Source: Paenibacillus sp. 37 (GTDB taxonomy: Bacteria; Bacillota; Bacilli; Paenibacillales; Paenibacillaceae). Taken from it: a stretch of DNA of 64,000 nucleotides. The translations under genes were made by a program, and so were the position numbers. The stretch lies in the NCBI RefSeq assembly GCF_008386395.1, contig NZ_CP043761.1, positions 6,076,001-6,140,000 of the forward strand, given 5' to 3'. The notes under the pieces are model-generated. The model saw nothing but the letters and a program-made list of their open reading frames with translations, was not told where the DNA came from and searched no databases. The number at the start of each line of letters is the position of its first letter. Within the stretch, counting starts at the first letter, position 1. Shown here one piece after another: positions 57,401 to 63,141 of the stretch.

Positions 57401-60400
57401 ACTTTTCCGCCGTCAAATCCGGGCGATTCAAGTATCCTCTCGCCAGGCCCTCTCCGGCTACGTACATTTCGCCTGCTACGCCGATCGGAACAGAACGACG
57501 GTTTTCATCCAGGACGTACACGCTCAGCGTCGGGATCGGCTTGCCGATATTACTCTTCGCCGCCTCCATTTCGACCCATGTGATTTCCTTATACGTCACG
57601 TGAACCGTCGTTTCGGTAATACCGTACATATTGATCAGCTTTGTCTCCGGGTACTTCATCTTAAAACCCTTGAGCAACAGCGGGCTGAGCGCTTCGCCGC
57701 CGAAGATGACGTTGCGAATCCGCAGATCGTACGGATGGTCCGCTAAAACCTCACGCAGCAGTTGATAGAAATATGTTGGCGTCTGGTTCAAAATCGTGAC
57801 CCGTTCGCGGCTCAACAGTGCCAGGAATTCGGCCGGATTTTTCGCCGTGAGCGGCGGTACGATAACCAGCCTTCCTCCATTCAGAAGTGCTCCGTACATC
57901 TCCCAGACAGAGAAATCGAAGCAGAACGAGTGGAATAACGTCCATGTGTCGGACGTCCCAAAGTCAAACAGGTTCTTGTCGTTGAACAAAAGGCGCACGA
58001 CGTTTTTATGCTCAATCAACGTGCCTTTGGGTTTGCCAGTCGTTCCCGATGTGTAGATGACATAAGCCAAGTTACCCGGCCCGGAAATCGGCTCCAGATT
58101 CGAAGCGTCCAGCTCACCAGCGGAGTCCGCCCCTTTGTTGCCCCAAACGAAATCGTCCAATTCAAGGCGCGTTCCTGCGAAGTTGGTCTTCTCATGCAGA
58201 TGCTTTTGAATCAGCAATAACGGTGCGCCCGAATCTTCGATCATGAAGCGGATGCGCTCCTCCGGGTAGTCGGGATCGACAGGCACGTAGGCTCCACCCG
58301 CTTTGAGAATCGCCAGAATGCCGACGACCATATCAAGCGAACGTTCGGCCAGAATCGCTACCAACTGATCCCCTTCGACTCCTGTCTCCCGCAGCTTACG
58401 TGCAAGGCGGTTGGATCGCTCGTTCAGTTCGCGGTAAGTCAACTGCCACTCATTCATGACGGCGGCCACGTTATCCGGGTAAAGCTTCGCCTGCTCTTCG
58501 AACAAGCCATGAATCGTCTGCTGACGCGGGTAGTCTGCCTCCGAATCATTAAAACCGCGCACCAGTTCACGGATTTCCTGCTCCGTTAACATTTCCAGCG
58601 AAGCAATATCCCCTTCCGGCGCTGTTGCGATAGTTTCGAGTAGCTTGTCATAATGTCTGGCGAACCGCTCCGCGGTCTCCCGCTTATACAAAGCCGTAGC
58701 GTACTCCAACCGGCATTCGAGCTGACCATCCAGCTCCGAAATGTCCAGGAGCAACTCGAACTTGGACGTTCGGTTTTGCAACGGATAAAACGATTGCTCC
58801 AGCCCCTCGATGACAATTTGCTCATTCTCCGTATTTTGCAGGGAAAAGAACGTATCAAAGAGCGGATTCCGGCCAGTCGCGCGCGGAATGTGAAGGCTTT
58901 CCAACACATCTTCGAACAAATAATTTTGGTGTTCAAAAGCCCCAAGTGTGATTTCCTTTATTTCTTCCAGATACTTAAGGTACGGCTTGGAACGCTCCGG
59001 ATGGCTGCGAATAGCCAGCGTGTTGATAAACATCCCTACGATCGGCTGCACTTCTTCTTGCGTTCTTCCGGCAATCGGCGTTCCCACGATCAGATCTTCC
59101 TGACCCGAATATTTATGCATAAGGATCGAGTAAGCAGACAACAGCACCATGTACAGGGTCGTACCCGTCCGTGCGGCCAGTTCTTTCAGCTTCTCCGTCC
59201 GCTCTTTCCCAATATCAAACTTTACGGTCCGGCCATCAAAACTTTGCACCGCAGGCCGCGGGAAGTCTGTTGGCAGTTCTAATACAGGTAGCTCGCCCGA
59301 CAGCTGTTCCAGCCAGTACTCCTTCTGCGGCTGGACCAACTGCCCGTAGGGTTCGGAATGCTGCCAAACGGCATAATCTTTGTATTGAATATGCAACGGA
59401 GCCAGCTCCTCACCCCGATACAGGCGGCTGAACTCGTCGAAAAGCAATGCTGTCGAGATACCATCCGAAACGATATGGTGCATATCGAACAGCAGAATGT
59501 GGCGATCCTTGGCGACTTCGATCAGACCAATGCGAAGAAGTGGCGGCTTGGTCAGATCAAACGGGTGATAGTATGCTTCGACCACTTGGTCCACTTCTCC
59601 CTCGCTCACCTGGAAATAATCTACGGCAAACTCCACCTCGTCATAGATGTGCTGCACAAGCTCGCCTTGAACCTGCTCGATCCCGGTACGCAGTGTCTCA
59701 TGGCGCTGAATCAGCTCACGGAACGCGTACTCTACGCGCGTGCGGTCCAGCTTGCCTTCGAGAAGAAGCGCCGCCGACATATTGTAGCTACGCTCGGCCG
59801 CGTCAAGCTGGCGCAGGACGTACAGACGCTTTTGCTCGGATGAAACCGGATAATACTCGGCCTCTGCCGCCTTTGTAATCTCATACGTCTCCTGCTGCTT
59901 TAAACCGCTGATTCTTTGGGCGAGCTGTTCGATCGTGGTGTAGCGGAAAACGTCCCGCAGCGGAACCTCGACTTGCAGCTCTTTTCGAATCTTGGAAACA
60001 AGCGCGGAGGCCCGCAAGGAATGACCACCCAGGTCAAAGAAATCGTCATGGACTCCAACTCGCGCAATACCCAGCACCTGCTGCCAAATAAGAGCAAGTC
60101 TTGTTTCCAGTGTTGTGCGAGGAGCCATATACTCACGGCCCGCTTCTACCTCTCCGGACGGTTCAGGCAGCGCTTTACGGTCAATCTTGCCGTTCGGTGT
60201 GAGCGGAAGCTGATCAAGAGACACCAGCCGGGCCGGAACCATATGTGCCGGTAGCTCTTGCTTCAATTGGGACAGCAGATCACTCAGCTGCAGGGAAGCA
60301 TCCCCTGCCACGTAGCCGCACAGATACTTTTGCCCCTGCTCATCCGTACGGTCGGTCACTACAGCCTGCTTGACGTCCGGAAGACGCAACAGGGCCGATT

Positions 60401-63062
60401 CAATTTCGCCGAGTTCGATCCGGAACCCGCGAATTTTCACCTGATAGTCGATCCGGCCAATGAAGTCAACGTTGCCGTCTTCCAGCCAGCGGGCCAGGTC
60501 TCCTGTCCGATACAGACGTTCGCCAGACACAAACGGGCTGTCTGCAAACTTATCGGCGGTCAGATCCGGACGGTTCCAATACCCGCGCGCTACCCCGGCG
60601 CCGCCGATGACAAGTTCACCCGGGACCCCTACAGGAACCGGCTTTAACGCAGCATCGACAATGTAAAACCGGGCGTTCAACCAAGCTTTGCCGATCGGCA
60701 CATGACCCGACGATGGGAGCTTGTCCAGCGGCTCATCGTAAAAGCTGCTGTCAATCGCCGCTTCGGTAACGCCATAGCTGTTGATGATGCGGAATTGTCC
60801 GCCGAATCTTTCCTGCAGCAATCGGTAATCGGTGACACTGCAAGCATCCGAGCTGGTAATCAGCAACTGCATGGAGCTGACGTCCAGCCCTTCTTCATAA
60901 ATATGCTGCATGAACGGTAGGATGAGCGCAGGTGTCGATTCAAATACCGTAATGTTTTGCTGCCGAATCCAGCCGTATAAGCGGTTCGGATCAATCCGGT
61001 CATCCTTTGGCACAATTACCATCGTTCCTCCGTTATATAGCGTCCGCGCGATGTCTCCAACGAACACGTCAAACGAGAAGCTGGCCAGTTGCAGCAGGCG
61101 CACCGGGAACTGATCCAATCGGTACTCACGGCGGTACGCATCCGCCGTATTCATGAGACTACCATGCTCGATCATGACGCCTTTTGGGCGTCCCGTCGTA
61201 CCCGAGGTGTAAATCACATAAGCCAAGTCTTGCGGGGCACTGTCCGCAGATTCAAATTCCACGGCTGAGGTATCCCCGTTATACATCTGTTCATCGTCCA
61301 TCGCATAGACAGCTTGAAGCTTCAGCCGGCCATCGGCCAACCAACCTCCGGCCCCCTCCATCAGATGACGCTGCGTAAGCAGCACCGATGCTTCGCTATC
61401 GCTGAGCATGTACTCAATCCGCTCCGCCGGATAATCGGGGTCCAGCGGTACATAAGCTCCGCCGGCTTTCCATACGGCGAGCACACCGACCAGCAGTTCC
61501 ACCGAGCGCTCCGCCCAGATCCCCGTAATTGTCTCCCTTCCCACGCCCTGTTCACGAAGGAGCGAAGCCAGCCGCTCGGCGCGATTGTTCAATTCGCCGT
61601 AGGTCAGCTTTTTGTCCATGTAAACAACTGCCGGGTGATCCGGAATGTCTCGTGCAACCTTTTCGATATACCGGTGAAACGCTATTCCCTCGCTCAGTGC
61701 TGCCACCGGCGGGTTAAACACATCCAGAATTCGGCGTCTCTCCTCATCGCCCAGTAGAGAAATCTCGCGTACCCGCAGTTCGGGAGTCTCAAGAAACTGG
61801 TCCAAAACGGTTACATACTGTTCCATAATGCGATCAATCTCGGTCGTCTCGAACAGGCCGGTACGATAGGAAGCATGGAGAATGACATGACCTTCATTCA
61901 GCATATGGTCAAAGCGCAGCAGTAAATCATCCATCTCGTGCCTAGCAAAGTGAGCCTCCAGACGTACCTTGATTTCTTCGTACTCCACGATTTTTAAAGG
62001 CAGATATTCCAGAGACGTGCGGAACAGCTCCGAAAGATCGTTGCGGCCGTGTTGTTCGCGTAAATCCTGGATCAATTGGTTATAAGGATATTTCTGATGC
62101 CGCAGATCCGCCGTATTTTCCTTGGAAACCGTTTGGATCAAGGAAAGCACGGACCCATCTGGATTCAGACTAATCCGCGTAGCCACGGTGCTGACGAACA
62201 TACCGATCGTTTCTTTTTCCTTCTTGCTGGTGCGATTGGCAAAAACCGTTCCGACCGGCACATCGGTGCTGTCGGTCAGCTTGTACAATAAGACGTACAT
62301 GGCGGACAAAAATAACGTATATAAACTGACCTGATATTGTTCGCTAAAAGCCAGAATGCGGTCGTAGCGGGAATCATCCAAAGTGATTGAACGTTTATTC
62401 GATTCGCTGCCAATCGAGAATGGCGGAACCGATTTAATGCCGCTCGTTTCAGGCAAAGTGTTGTACTTGGTCAGCCAATATTCCTTGCCTTTTTGATAAC
62501 GCTGCGATTGCTCATACTCACGCTCAGTTGAAATATAATCCTGATAGGAAGGGGCCTGGTAACTGCTGAAGATGCCTTTGCGCAGTTCGAGGTATTTTTC
62601 CATCACCGCATGCAGCAAAGCAGTGACGGACAAGCCATCGGCGATGATATGATTTATAGTCAAATTAAGCCATACTTGGCCGTTCGCAAAATGGATCATC
62701 GTAAATTGATAGAGGTGTTCGTCGAACACACTGGCCGGTTTTTCGGTTACTTCTTTCACCCAAGCATAGAATTGTTCGGTCGTGCCTATTTCGAGGTGGC
62801 CTATTCTGGTTTGGACATTCTCCAGCTCTTCGAACCACTGCGTTGGATTTTGCAAATCCCCGCTAATGCGGATTCGGAAAGCGTCATAGGTTTTGACAAT
62901 CTCTGCTGCCGCTTGCTCCAGCAGCTTGGTGTCGATCTCGCCCGTAATCTGGTAGGTCGCGGAAAGCATCGTGATGGATGTGCCCGGATTCATAATTTCC
63001 ATGAACCATATCCGGCGCTGGGCTTGCGTTAATCCATATTGCTTGTTCGTATTCTCTCTCAC
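44070..63062 (-). CDS. pmxE: polymyxin-type non-ribosomal peptide synthetase, modules 1-5 plus terminal C domain
   Basis: A 6330-residue cytoplasmic assembly-line enzyme. Domain order: Cstarter-A-T, C-A-T, C-A-T-E, C-A-T, C-A-T, C. Condensation motifs (HHxxxDG) are at about residues 137, 1195, 2244, 3832, 4925 and 6016, with the epimerase motif at 3359. Carrier serines are near 1015, 2064, 3178, 4745 and 5836. Ten-residue adenylation codes read by hand give DVGEISSID-K, DFWNIGMVH-K, DVGEISSID-K, DVGEISAID-K and DVGEISAID-K. That is Dab, Thr, D-Dab, Dab, Dab, matching residues 1-5 of polymyxins that carry D-Dab3. The starter C domain should attach the fatty acyl group. No thioesterase is present. 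The start is GTG 63062 after GGGAGTG. An ABC exporter gene lies 79 bases upstream on the same strand, in the pmxD position. Confidence 0.93.
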   Translation of the reverse strand: MRENTNKQYGLTQAQRRIWFMEIMNPGTSITMLSATYQITGEIDTKLLEQAAAEIVKTYDAFRIRISGDLQNPTQWFEELENVQTRIGHLEIGTTEQFYAWVKEVTEKPASVFDEHLYQFTMIHFANGQVWLNLTINHIIADGLSVTALLHAVMEKYLELRKGIFSSYQAPSYQDYISTEREYEQSQRYQKGKEYWLTKYNTLPETSGIKSVPPFSIGSESNKRSITLDDSRYDRILAFSEQYQVSLYTLFLSAMYVLLYKLTDSTDVPVGTVFANRTSKKEKETIGMFVSTVATRISLNPDGSVLSLIQTVSKENTADLRHQKYPYNQLIQDLREQHGRNDLSELFRTSLEYLPLKIVEYEEIKVRLEAHFARHEMDDLLLRFDHMLNEGHVILHASYRTGLFETTEIDRIMEQYVTVLDQFLETPELRVREISLLGDEERRRILDVFNPPVAALSEGIAFHRYIEKVARDIPDHPAVVYMDKKLTYGELNNRAERLASLLREQGVGRETITGIWAERSVELLVGVLAVWKAGGAYVPLDPDYPAERIEYMLSDSEASVLLTQRHLMEGAGGWLADGRLKLQAVYAMDDEQMYNGDTSAVEFESADSAPQDLAYVIYTSGTTGRPKGVMIEHGSLMNTADAYRREYRLDQFPVRLLQLASFSFDVFVGDIARTLYNGGTMVIVPKDDRIDPNRLYGWIRQQNITVFESTPALILPFMQHIYEEGLDVSSMQLLITSSDACSVTDYRLLQERFGGQFRIINSYGVTEAAIDSSFYDEPLDKLPSSGHVPIGKAWLNARFYIVDAALKPVPVGVPGELVIGGAGVARGYWNRPDLTADKFADSPFVSGERLYRTGDLARWLEDGNVDFIGRIDYQVKIRGFRIELGEIESALLRLPDVKQAVVTDRTDEQGQKYLCGYVAGDASLQLSDLLSQLKQELPAHMVPARLVSLDQLPLTPNGKIDRKALPEPSGEVEAGREYMAPRTTLETRLALIWQQVLGIARVGVHDDFFDLGGHSLRASALVSKIRKELQVEVPLRDVFRYTTIEQLAQRISGLKQQETYEITKAAEAEYYPVSSEQKRLYVLRQLDAAERSYNMSAALLLEGKLDRTRVEYAFRELIQRHETLRTGIEQVQGELVQHIYDEVEFAVDYFQVSEGEVDQVVEAYYHPFDLTKPPLLRIGLIEVAKDRHILLFDMHHIVSDGISTALLFDEFSRLYRGEELAPLHIQYKDYAVWQHSEPYGQLVQPQKEYWLEQLSGELPVLELPTDFPRPAVQSFDGRTVKFDIGKERTEKLKELAARTGTTLYMVLLSAYSILMHKYSGQEDLIVGTPIAGRTQEEVQPIVGMFINTLAIRSHPERSKPYLKYLEEIKEITLGAFEHQNYLFEDVLESLHIPRATGRNPLFDTFFSLQNTENEQIVIEGLEQSFYPLQNRTSKFELLLDISELDGQLECRLEYATALYKRETAERFARHYDKLLETIATAPEGDIASLEMLTEQEIRELVRGFNDSEADYPRQQTIHGLFEEQAKLYPDNVAAVMNEWQLTYRELNERSNRLARKLRETGVEGDQLVAILAERSLDMVVGILAILKAGGAYVPVDPDYPEERIRFMIEDSGAPLLLIQKHLHEKTNFAGTRLELDDFVWGNKGADSAGELDASNLEPISGPGNLAYVIYTSGTTGKPKGTLIEHKNVVRLLFNDKNLFDFGTSDTWTLFHSFCFDFSVWEMYGALLNGGRLVIVPPLTAKNPAEFLALLSRERVTILNQTPTYFYQLLREVLADHPYDLRIRNVIFGGEALSPLLLKGFKMKYPETKLINMYGITETTVHVTYKEITWVEMEAAKSNIGKPIPTLSVYVLDENRRSVPIGVAGEMYVAGEGLARGYLNRPDLTAEKFVDSPFAEGEKLYRSGDLAAWLPDGNIEYLGRIDHQVKIRGYRIELDEIETQLLNVEGVEEAVVLARQDSGGEKALVAYFVADRTLTVSEMRTSLAQGMPGYMIPSYFVQLERMPLTSNGKVDRKALPEPQGGLQTGVEYVAPRNLTESQLVKIWEEVLGYSGIGILDNFFELGGHSLRATNLVSKIRKEMNVELPLRDVFRYMTVESMAGAIAILEESEHSTIPVAEEKAYYPVSSAQKRLYVLHQLDSLELNYNLPSALQLEGDLNEAKVEDVLTTLMARHDMLRTGFEIVNGEPVQRIHPFVACKVEKIRASEDQVAAILEGFIQPFDLTQPPLLRALLIELEKEKFLLALDMHHIASDGLSMDVLLREFVRLYNGEELPELRIQYKDYAVWQQSEEQRQRIKRQEEYWRGVFSSELPVLELPLDYSRPAVQQFDGQTLTFTLDAEKGEALKQLASDSGATLYMLLLAAYSVLLHKYAGQEDIVVGTPIAARSHADLQPIIGMFVNTLALRLGPTAERTFMDYLQEVKETTLGAYEHQDYPFEELVEALQVSRDLSRNPLFDTMFSLQKHESLDLILEGLQWSLFDIEEKTTKFDLSLDIVEEGNELVCKIEYATSLFRQDTMVRLAGHYEQLLASILARPGARISDLDILTDSEKDNLLVGFDVSSSALVKQPAAEGTGLEADESWRERTFHELFEEQAKRTPGALAVVYEDSKLTYAELNAKANRLAYVLRARGVKPERVIGILAGRSAELLIGVLAVWKAGGAYVPLDPDYPAERIEYMLADSGVSVLLTQTCLLEQAETWRCHGALTLQTVLALDDAAAYSLGAAETAVGVQALGEAGAEAEALAQEATAAAETSVTAEAARNVQAADLVSNPANVNKPGDLAYVIYTSGTTGRPKGVAVEHRSLVNTAAGYRRDYRLDQFPIRLLQLASFSFDVFVGDIARTLYNGGTMVIVPKEDRIDPTRLYGWIRDYAVTVFESTPALVVPFMEHVYTEGLDLSSMQLLITSSDACSVADYRTLQERFGSQFRIINSYGVTEAAIDSSFYDEPLEKLPKTGSVPIGKAWLNARFYIVDANLKPVPIGVLGELVIGGAGVARGYLNRPDLTAEKFVDSPFTAEERLYRTGDLARWMPDGNVEFIGRIDNQVKIRGYRIELGEIEAAMKNVAEVRQALVIDRTDEQGQKYVCGYVVVDSSFDLEGLVAHLDAVLPSHMVPSRIMLLDQLPLTPNGKIDRKALPVPEGSIRAEAAYTAPRTPAEQALALVWQSVLGVDQVGTMDNFFALGGDSIKALQVSSRLLQTGYKLVMKDLFHYPTISALSLRLLTAERTASQAEVTGEVILTPIQRWFFEQNPADVHHSNQAFMQFSKQGFDEKALRQAVRQLIVHHDALRTVYRQTENGYTAWNRGAGESEVLFDLEVVNFEGARDVKKAVEAKANDIQASIDLENGPLVKLGLFRCNDGDHLLIAIHHLIVDGVSWRILLEDFAAAYEQALQGQPIRLPLKTDSFQTWAKQLADYANGPAMESERAYWQFIEQLAYEPLPKDFDQGRSKLKDSGLVTVRWTADETEQLLKRAHRAYHTEMNDLLLAALGLSVQAWSGQERVLVNLEGHGREEVLPDVDITRTVGWFTSQFPVVLEPGHAQALGHQVKQVKENLRRIPNKGIGYGIQRYLSAPRDGERFVLEPEISFNYLGQFDQDYESSSSQPSPFSPGSDSSPNAVMDYVLDINGMVSEGVLELTIRYGETQYQRETVERLGALLQSSLREVISHCVSKERPELTPSDVLLQDVTVEELEQLSEHTAALGELENVYTLTPLQKGMLFHSLLDADSEAYFEQVTFDLYGSLNVEAFTRGLDTLVQRNEALRTNFITGWRDEPIQVVFRERKCEVYFEDIRTARDEHPEKTIADFVSADKANKFDLAQDSLMRVTVLRTGDESYHVIWSHHHILMDGWCMSFMIKEVFDTYFAFQEKRAPELPPVTSYSRYIEWLEAQDVAKASGYWSEYLAGYDQQTKLPQERTQLKQHAFEMAEIDVELSKGLTGQIERVARQQQVTLNTFMQTVWGLVLQIYNNSEDVVFGSVVSGRPAEIPGIESMIGLFINTIPVRIQGKAEETVADILRKTQNQALASGAYETFPLFEIQSLSEQKRDLINHIMVFENYPMEEQIEQVVGGGQEALKIANIQSPEQTNYDLDITVIPEEHILLRFTYNALTFREHDIRQIHGHFARALEQVAANPNVRVHELELLTAAEKEEIVGVFNPVQPEVAPVAAFHRLFEEQAEHTPEAEAVVYENDRLTYAELNERANRLSATLRASGIGRETIVGILAERSVDLLVAVMAVWKAGGAYVPLDPDYPADRVRFMLEDSGAKVLLTQTPLRERAEAWLSEEELALVTVLYLDDETSYSEDRVNAPMGSSMVSGLVSGELTGAVNDRNESHPNDVDVVGSGSFHEARPEDLAYVIYTSGTTGKPKGVMIEHRSLVNTAAGYRREYRLDQFPVRLLQLASFSFDVFVGDIARTLYNGGTMVIVPKDDRVDPSRLHYWIEREQVTIFESTPALIVPFMEHVHEQGLELSGMELLITSSDSCSVAEYRTLQERFGSSFRIINAYGVTEAAIDSSFYDEELAKLPQTGHVPIGKAWLNAKFYIVDAHLNPVPVGVLGELVIGGVGVARGYLNRPELTEEKFVDSPFIVGERLYRTGDLARWMEDGNVGFIGRIDNQAKIRGYRIETGEVEAKLLSVDGVKETVVVVREDQEGQKALCAYYTLEKGLTAADLKRAISSELPGYMIPSYFVELEQLPLTPNGKIDRKALPAPEGGAGGGREYVAPRTELEAKLAAIWQEVLVREKAVGVMDNFFDLGGHSLRATTLVSKMHKELGAQFPLRDVFRYSTVEEMAVAMEQLEIGSFTAIPAAEPSEYYPLSSAQKRLYILNQLEGGELSYNIPGAMLLEGQLDRQRFEEAFRGLVARHETLRTGFEMVEGEGVQRIYEEVTFQVEYVQINGEQAEETVSQFVRAFDLAKPPLLRVGIAELAPDRHILMFDTHHIVSDGVSMDVLIEEFVHLYSGEPLKPLRIQYKDYAVWQQSDNQKAQLAKQEAYWHDMFRGELPVLEMPTDYPRPAMQSYEGRTLQLFMNIEKSEGLKRLAAENGATLYMVLLAAYNVLLHKYSGQEDVVVGTPIAGRNHSDVQPLIGMFVNTLAIRSYPAAGKTFLDYLKEIKETTLGAFEHQNYPFEELVDKVNVARDLSRNPLFDTMFALQNTENVEIQLPGLHLSTYASEEIVSKFDLSLDVTEIEDGLEYLFEYATALYKTETVEKLAAHYLQLLESILSNPSATIAELNILTAAEKEEIVGAFNPGQPEVAPATAFHRLFEEQAEHTPEAEAVVYENDRLTYAELNVRANRLAATLRGSGIGREEIVGILAERSVDLLVAVMAVWKAGGAYVPLDPDYPADRVRFMLEDSAAKVLLTQTQLRERAEAWLGEEELALAKVLYLDDETSYSEERSNVPMDFGQGSNSAPDRVNGKLTGAVNGGGEIHPNDVVGMDSFHEARPEDLAYVIYTSGTTGKPKGVMIEHRSLVNTAAGYRREYRLDQFQVRLLQLASFSFDVFVGDIARTLYNGGSMVIVPKDDRIDPSRLHYWIEREQVTIFESTPALIVPFMEYVHEQGLELSRMELLITSSDSCSVADYRTLQERFGSSFRIINAYGVTEAAIDSSFYDEELAKLPQTGHVPIGKAWLNAKFYIVDAHLNPAPVGVLGELVIGGVGVARGYLNRPALTEEKFVDSPFTAGERLYRTGDLARWMEDGNVDFIGRIDNQAKIRGYRIETGEIESQLLRVVGIREAVVLVRSDANGQKALCAYYTTESELTAADLKRAISSELPGYMIPSYFVELEHLPLTPNGKIDRKALPAPEEGASAGREYVGPRTDLETKLVSIWQDVLGSVTIGVTDNFFDLGGHSLRATTLVSKVHKELHVDLPLRDVFRYSTIEAMAEVISRLEQQEFFSIPVLDKREYYPLSSVQKRLYIQQQMEGAELSYNMSGMTVLVGRLERNQFEAALQGLIARHEVLRTGFEMVDGEPVQRVYSDLDFSVEYTKAPESETKSIADAFVRVFDLERPPLLRVGLVEWEAERHLLMLDIHHIVTDGMSMGIFIEELLRLYNGETLEPLRIQYKEFAAWQQSEPVKKRLKSQEAYWLDMLEGELPTLELPTDFVRPVVRSFEGDVLPFSIDKQMTDSLQRIADENGATLYMVLSAAYSILLSKYSGQEDFIVGTPVSGRTHADLEPLIGMFVNTLAIRHYPSGEKTFLDYLNEVKETMLGAYDHQDYPFEELVKKLQVPRDQSRNPVFDVMFAVETKEDNVQSFGDIQIESYPETHTVSQFDLTLIISLLDEGMNGQFEYATKLFTRNLIDNFAQDLLVIITQIGEQPSVLLKDISLNGQSEQEQDELEAIDIIF
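45459..48737 (-). other. pmxE module 5: C, A (Dab), T
   Basis: Residues about 4776-5868. C domain HHIVSDG near 4925, A domain code DVGEISAID-K (Dab), carrier serine near 5836. The A domain is nearly identical to that of module 4 over long stretches, pointing to recent duplication or gene conversion. Confidence 0.85.
48738..52082 (-). other. pmxE module 4: C (D-donor type), A (Dab), T
   Basis: Residues about 3661-4775. The C domain opens YTLTPLQKGMLFH and has SHHHILMDGW near 3831, features of DCL domains that accept a D-configured upstream residue, consistent with the E domain before it. The A domain code is DVGEISAID-K (Dab). Carrier serine near 4745. Confidence 0.85.
52083..56777 (-). other. 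pmxE module 3: C, A (Dab), T, E
   Basis: Residues about 2096-3660. C domain HHIASDG near 2244; A domain code DVGEISSID-K. The carrier motif is LGGDSIKA (serine near 3178), the form used before epimerases. The E domain has HHLIVDGVSWR at 3359, EGHGRE and VGWFTSQFPV, so this residue should be presented as D-Dab. The A domain has a long Ala/Glu-rich insert at 54740-54935. Confidence 0.85.
56778..59927 (-). other. pmxE module 2: C, A (Thr), T
   Basis: Residues about 1046-2095. C domain motif HHIVSDG near 1195. The A domain (from about 1515) is clearly of a different lineage from the other four: its selectivity region reads FDFSVWEMYGALL, ILNQTPTYFYQ, NVIFGGEAL and INMYGITETTVHVTY, giving DFWNIGMVH-K, the established threonine code. 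Carrier serine near 2064. Confidence 0.88.
59928..63062 (-). other. pmxE module 1: starter C, A (Dab), T
   Basis: Residues 1 to about 1045. The protein opens directly with a condensation domain (active-site segment NHIIADG, first His replaced by Asn), as in lipo-initiating starter C domains that join a fatty acid to residue 1. The A domain (from about 462) has code DVGEISSID-K, read as 2,4-diaminobutyrate. The carrier serine is in LGGHSLRA near 1015. Orn would have the related code DVGEIGSID, so Dab is preferred but not proven. Confidence 0.8.
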
Positions 63063-63141
63063 ATCGACACACTCCCGTATTAGAGATTGTTTGTAGATAG
63101 GCTTTATACCTGAATATCAGCAGGAAACCGCCCGCTGAAGT

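Noticed and set aside
44103..63032. Many plus-strand reading frames of 60-210 codons opposite pmxE
   Set aside because: They are antisense shadows of a continuous 6330-codon frame with high-GC third positions; none has a ribosome site plus a recognisable protein.
44070..63062. Octapeptin, tridecaptin or paenibacterin instead of polymyxin
   Set aside because: The order Dab-Thr-(D)Dab-Dab-Dab with a starter C domain fits polymyxin residues 1-5; octapeptin has Dab residues without Thr at position 2, and the other two have different openings. The remaining modules are outside the window, so this is a preference and not a proof.
53520..63062. Ornithine instead of 2,4-diaminobutyrate for the DVGEIS-type domains
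   Set aside because: The known Orn code differs at the sixth and seventh positions (G-S instead of S-S or S-A), and the polymyxin context favours Dab; the codes are close, so chemical proof would be needed.
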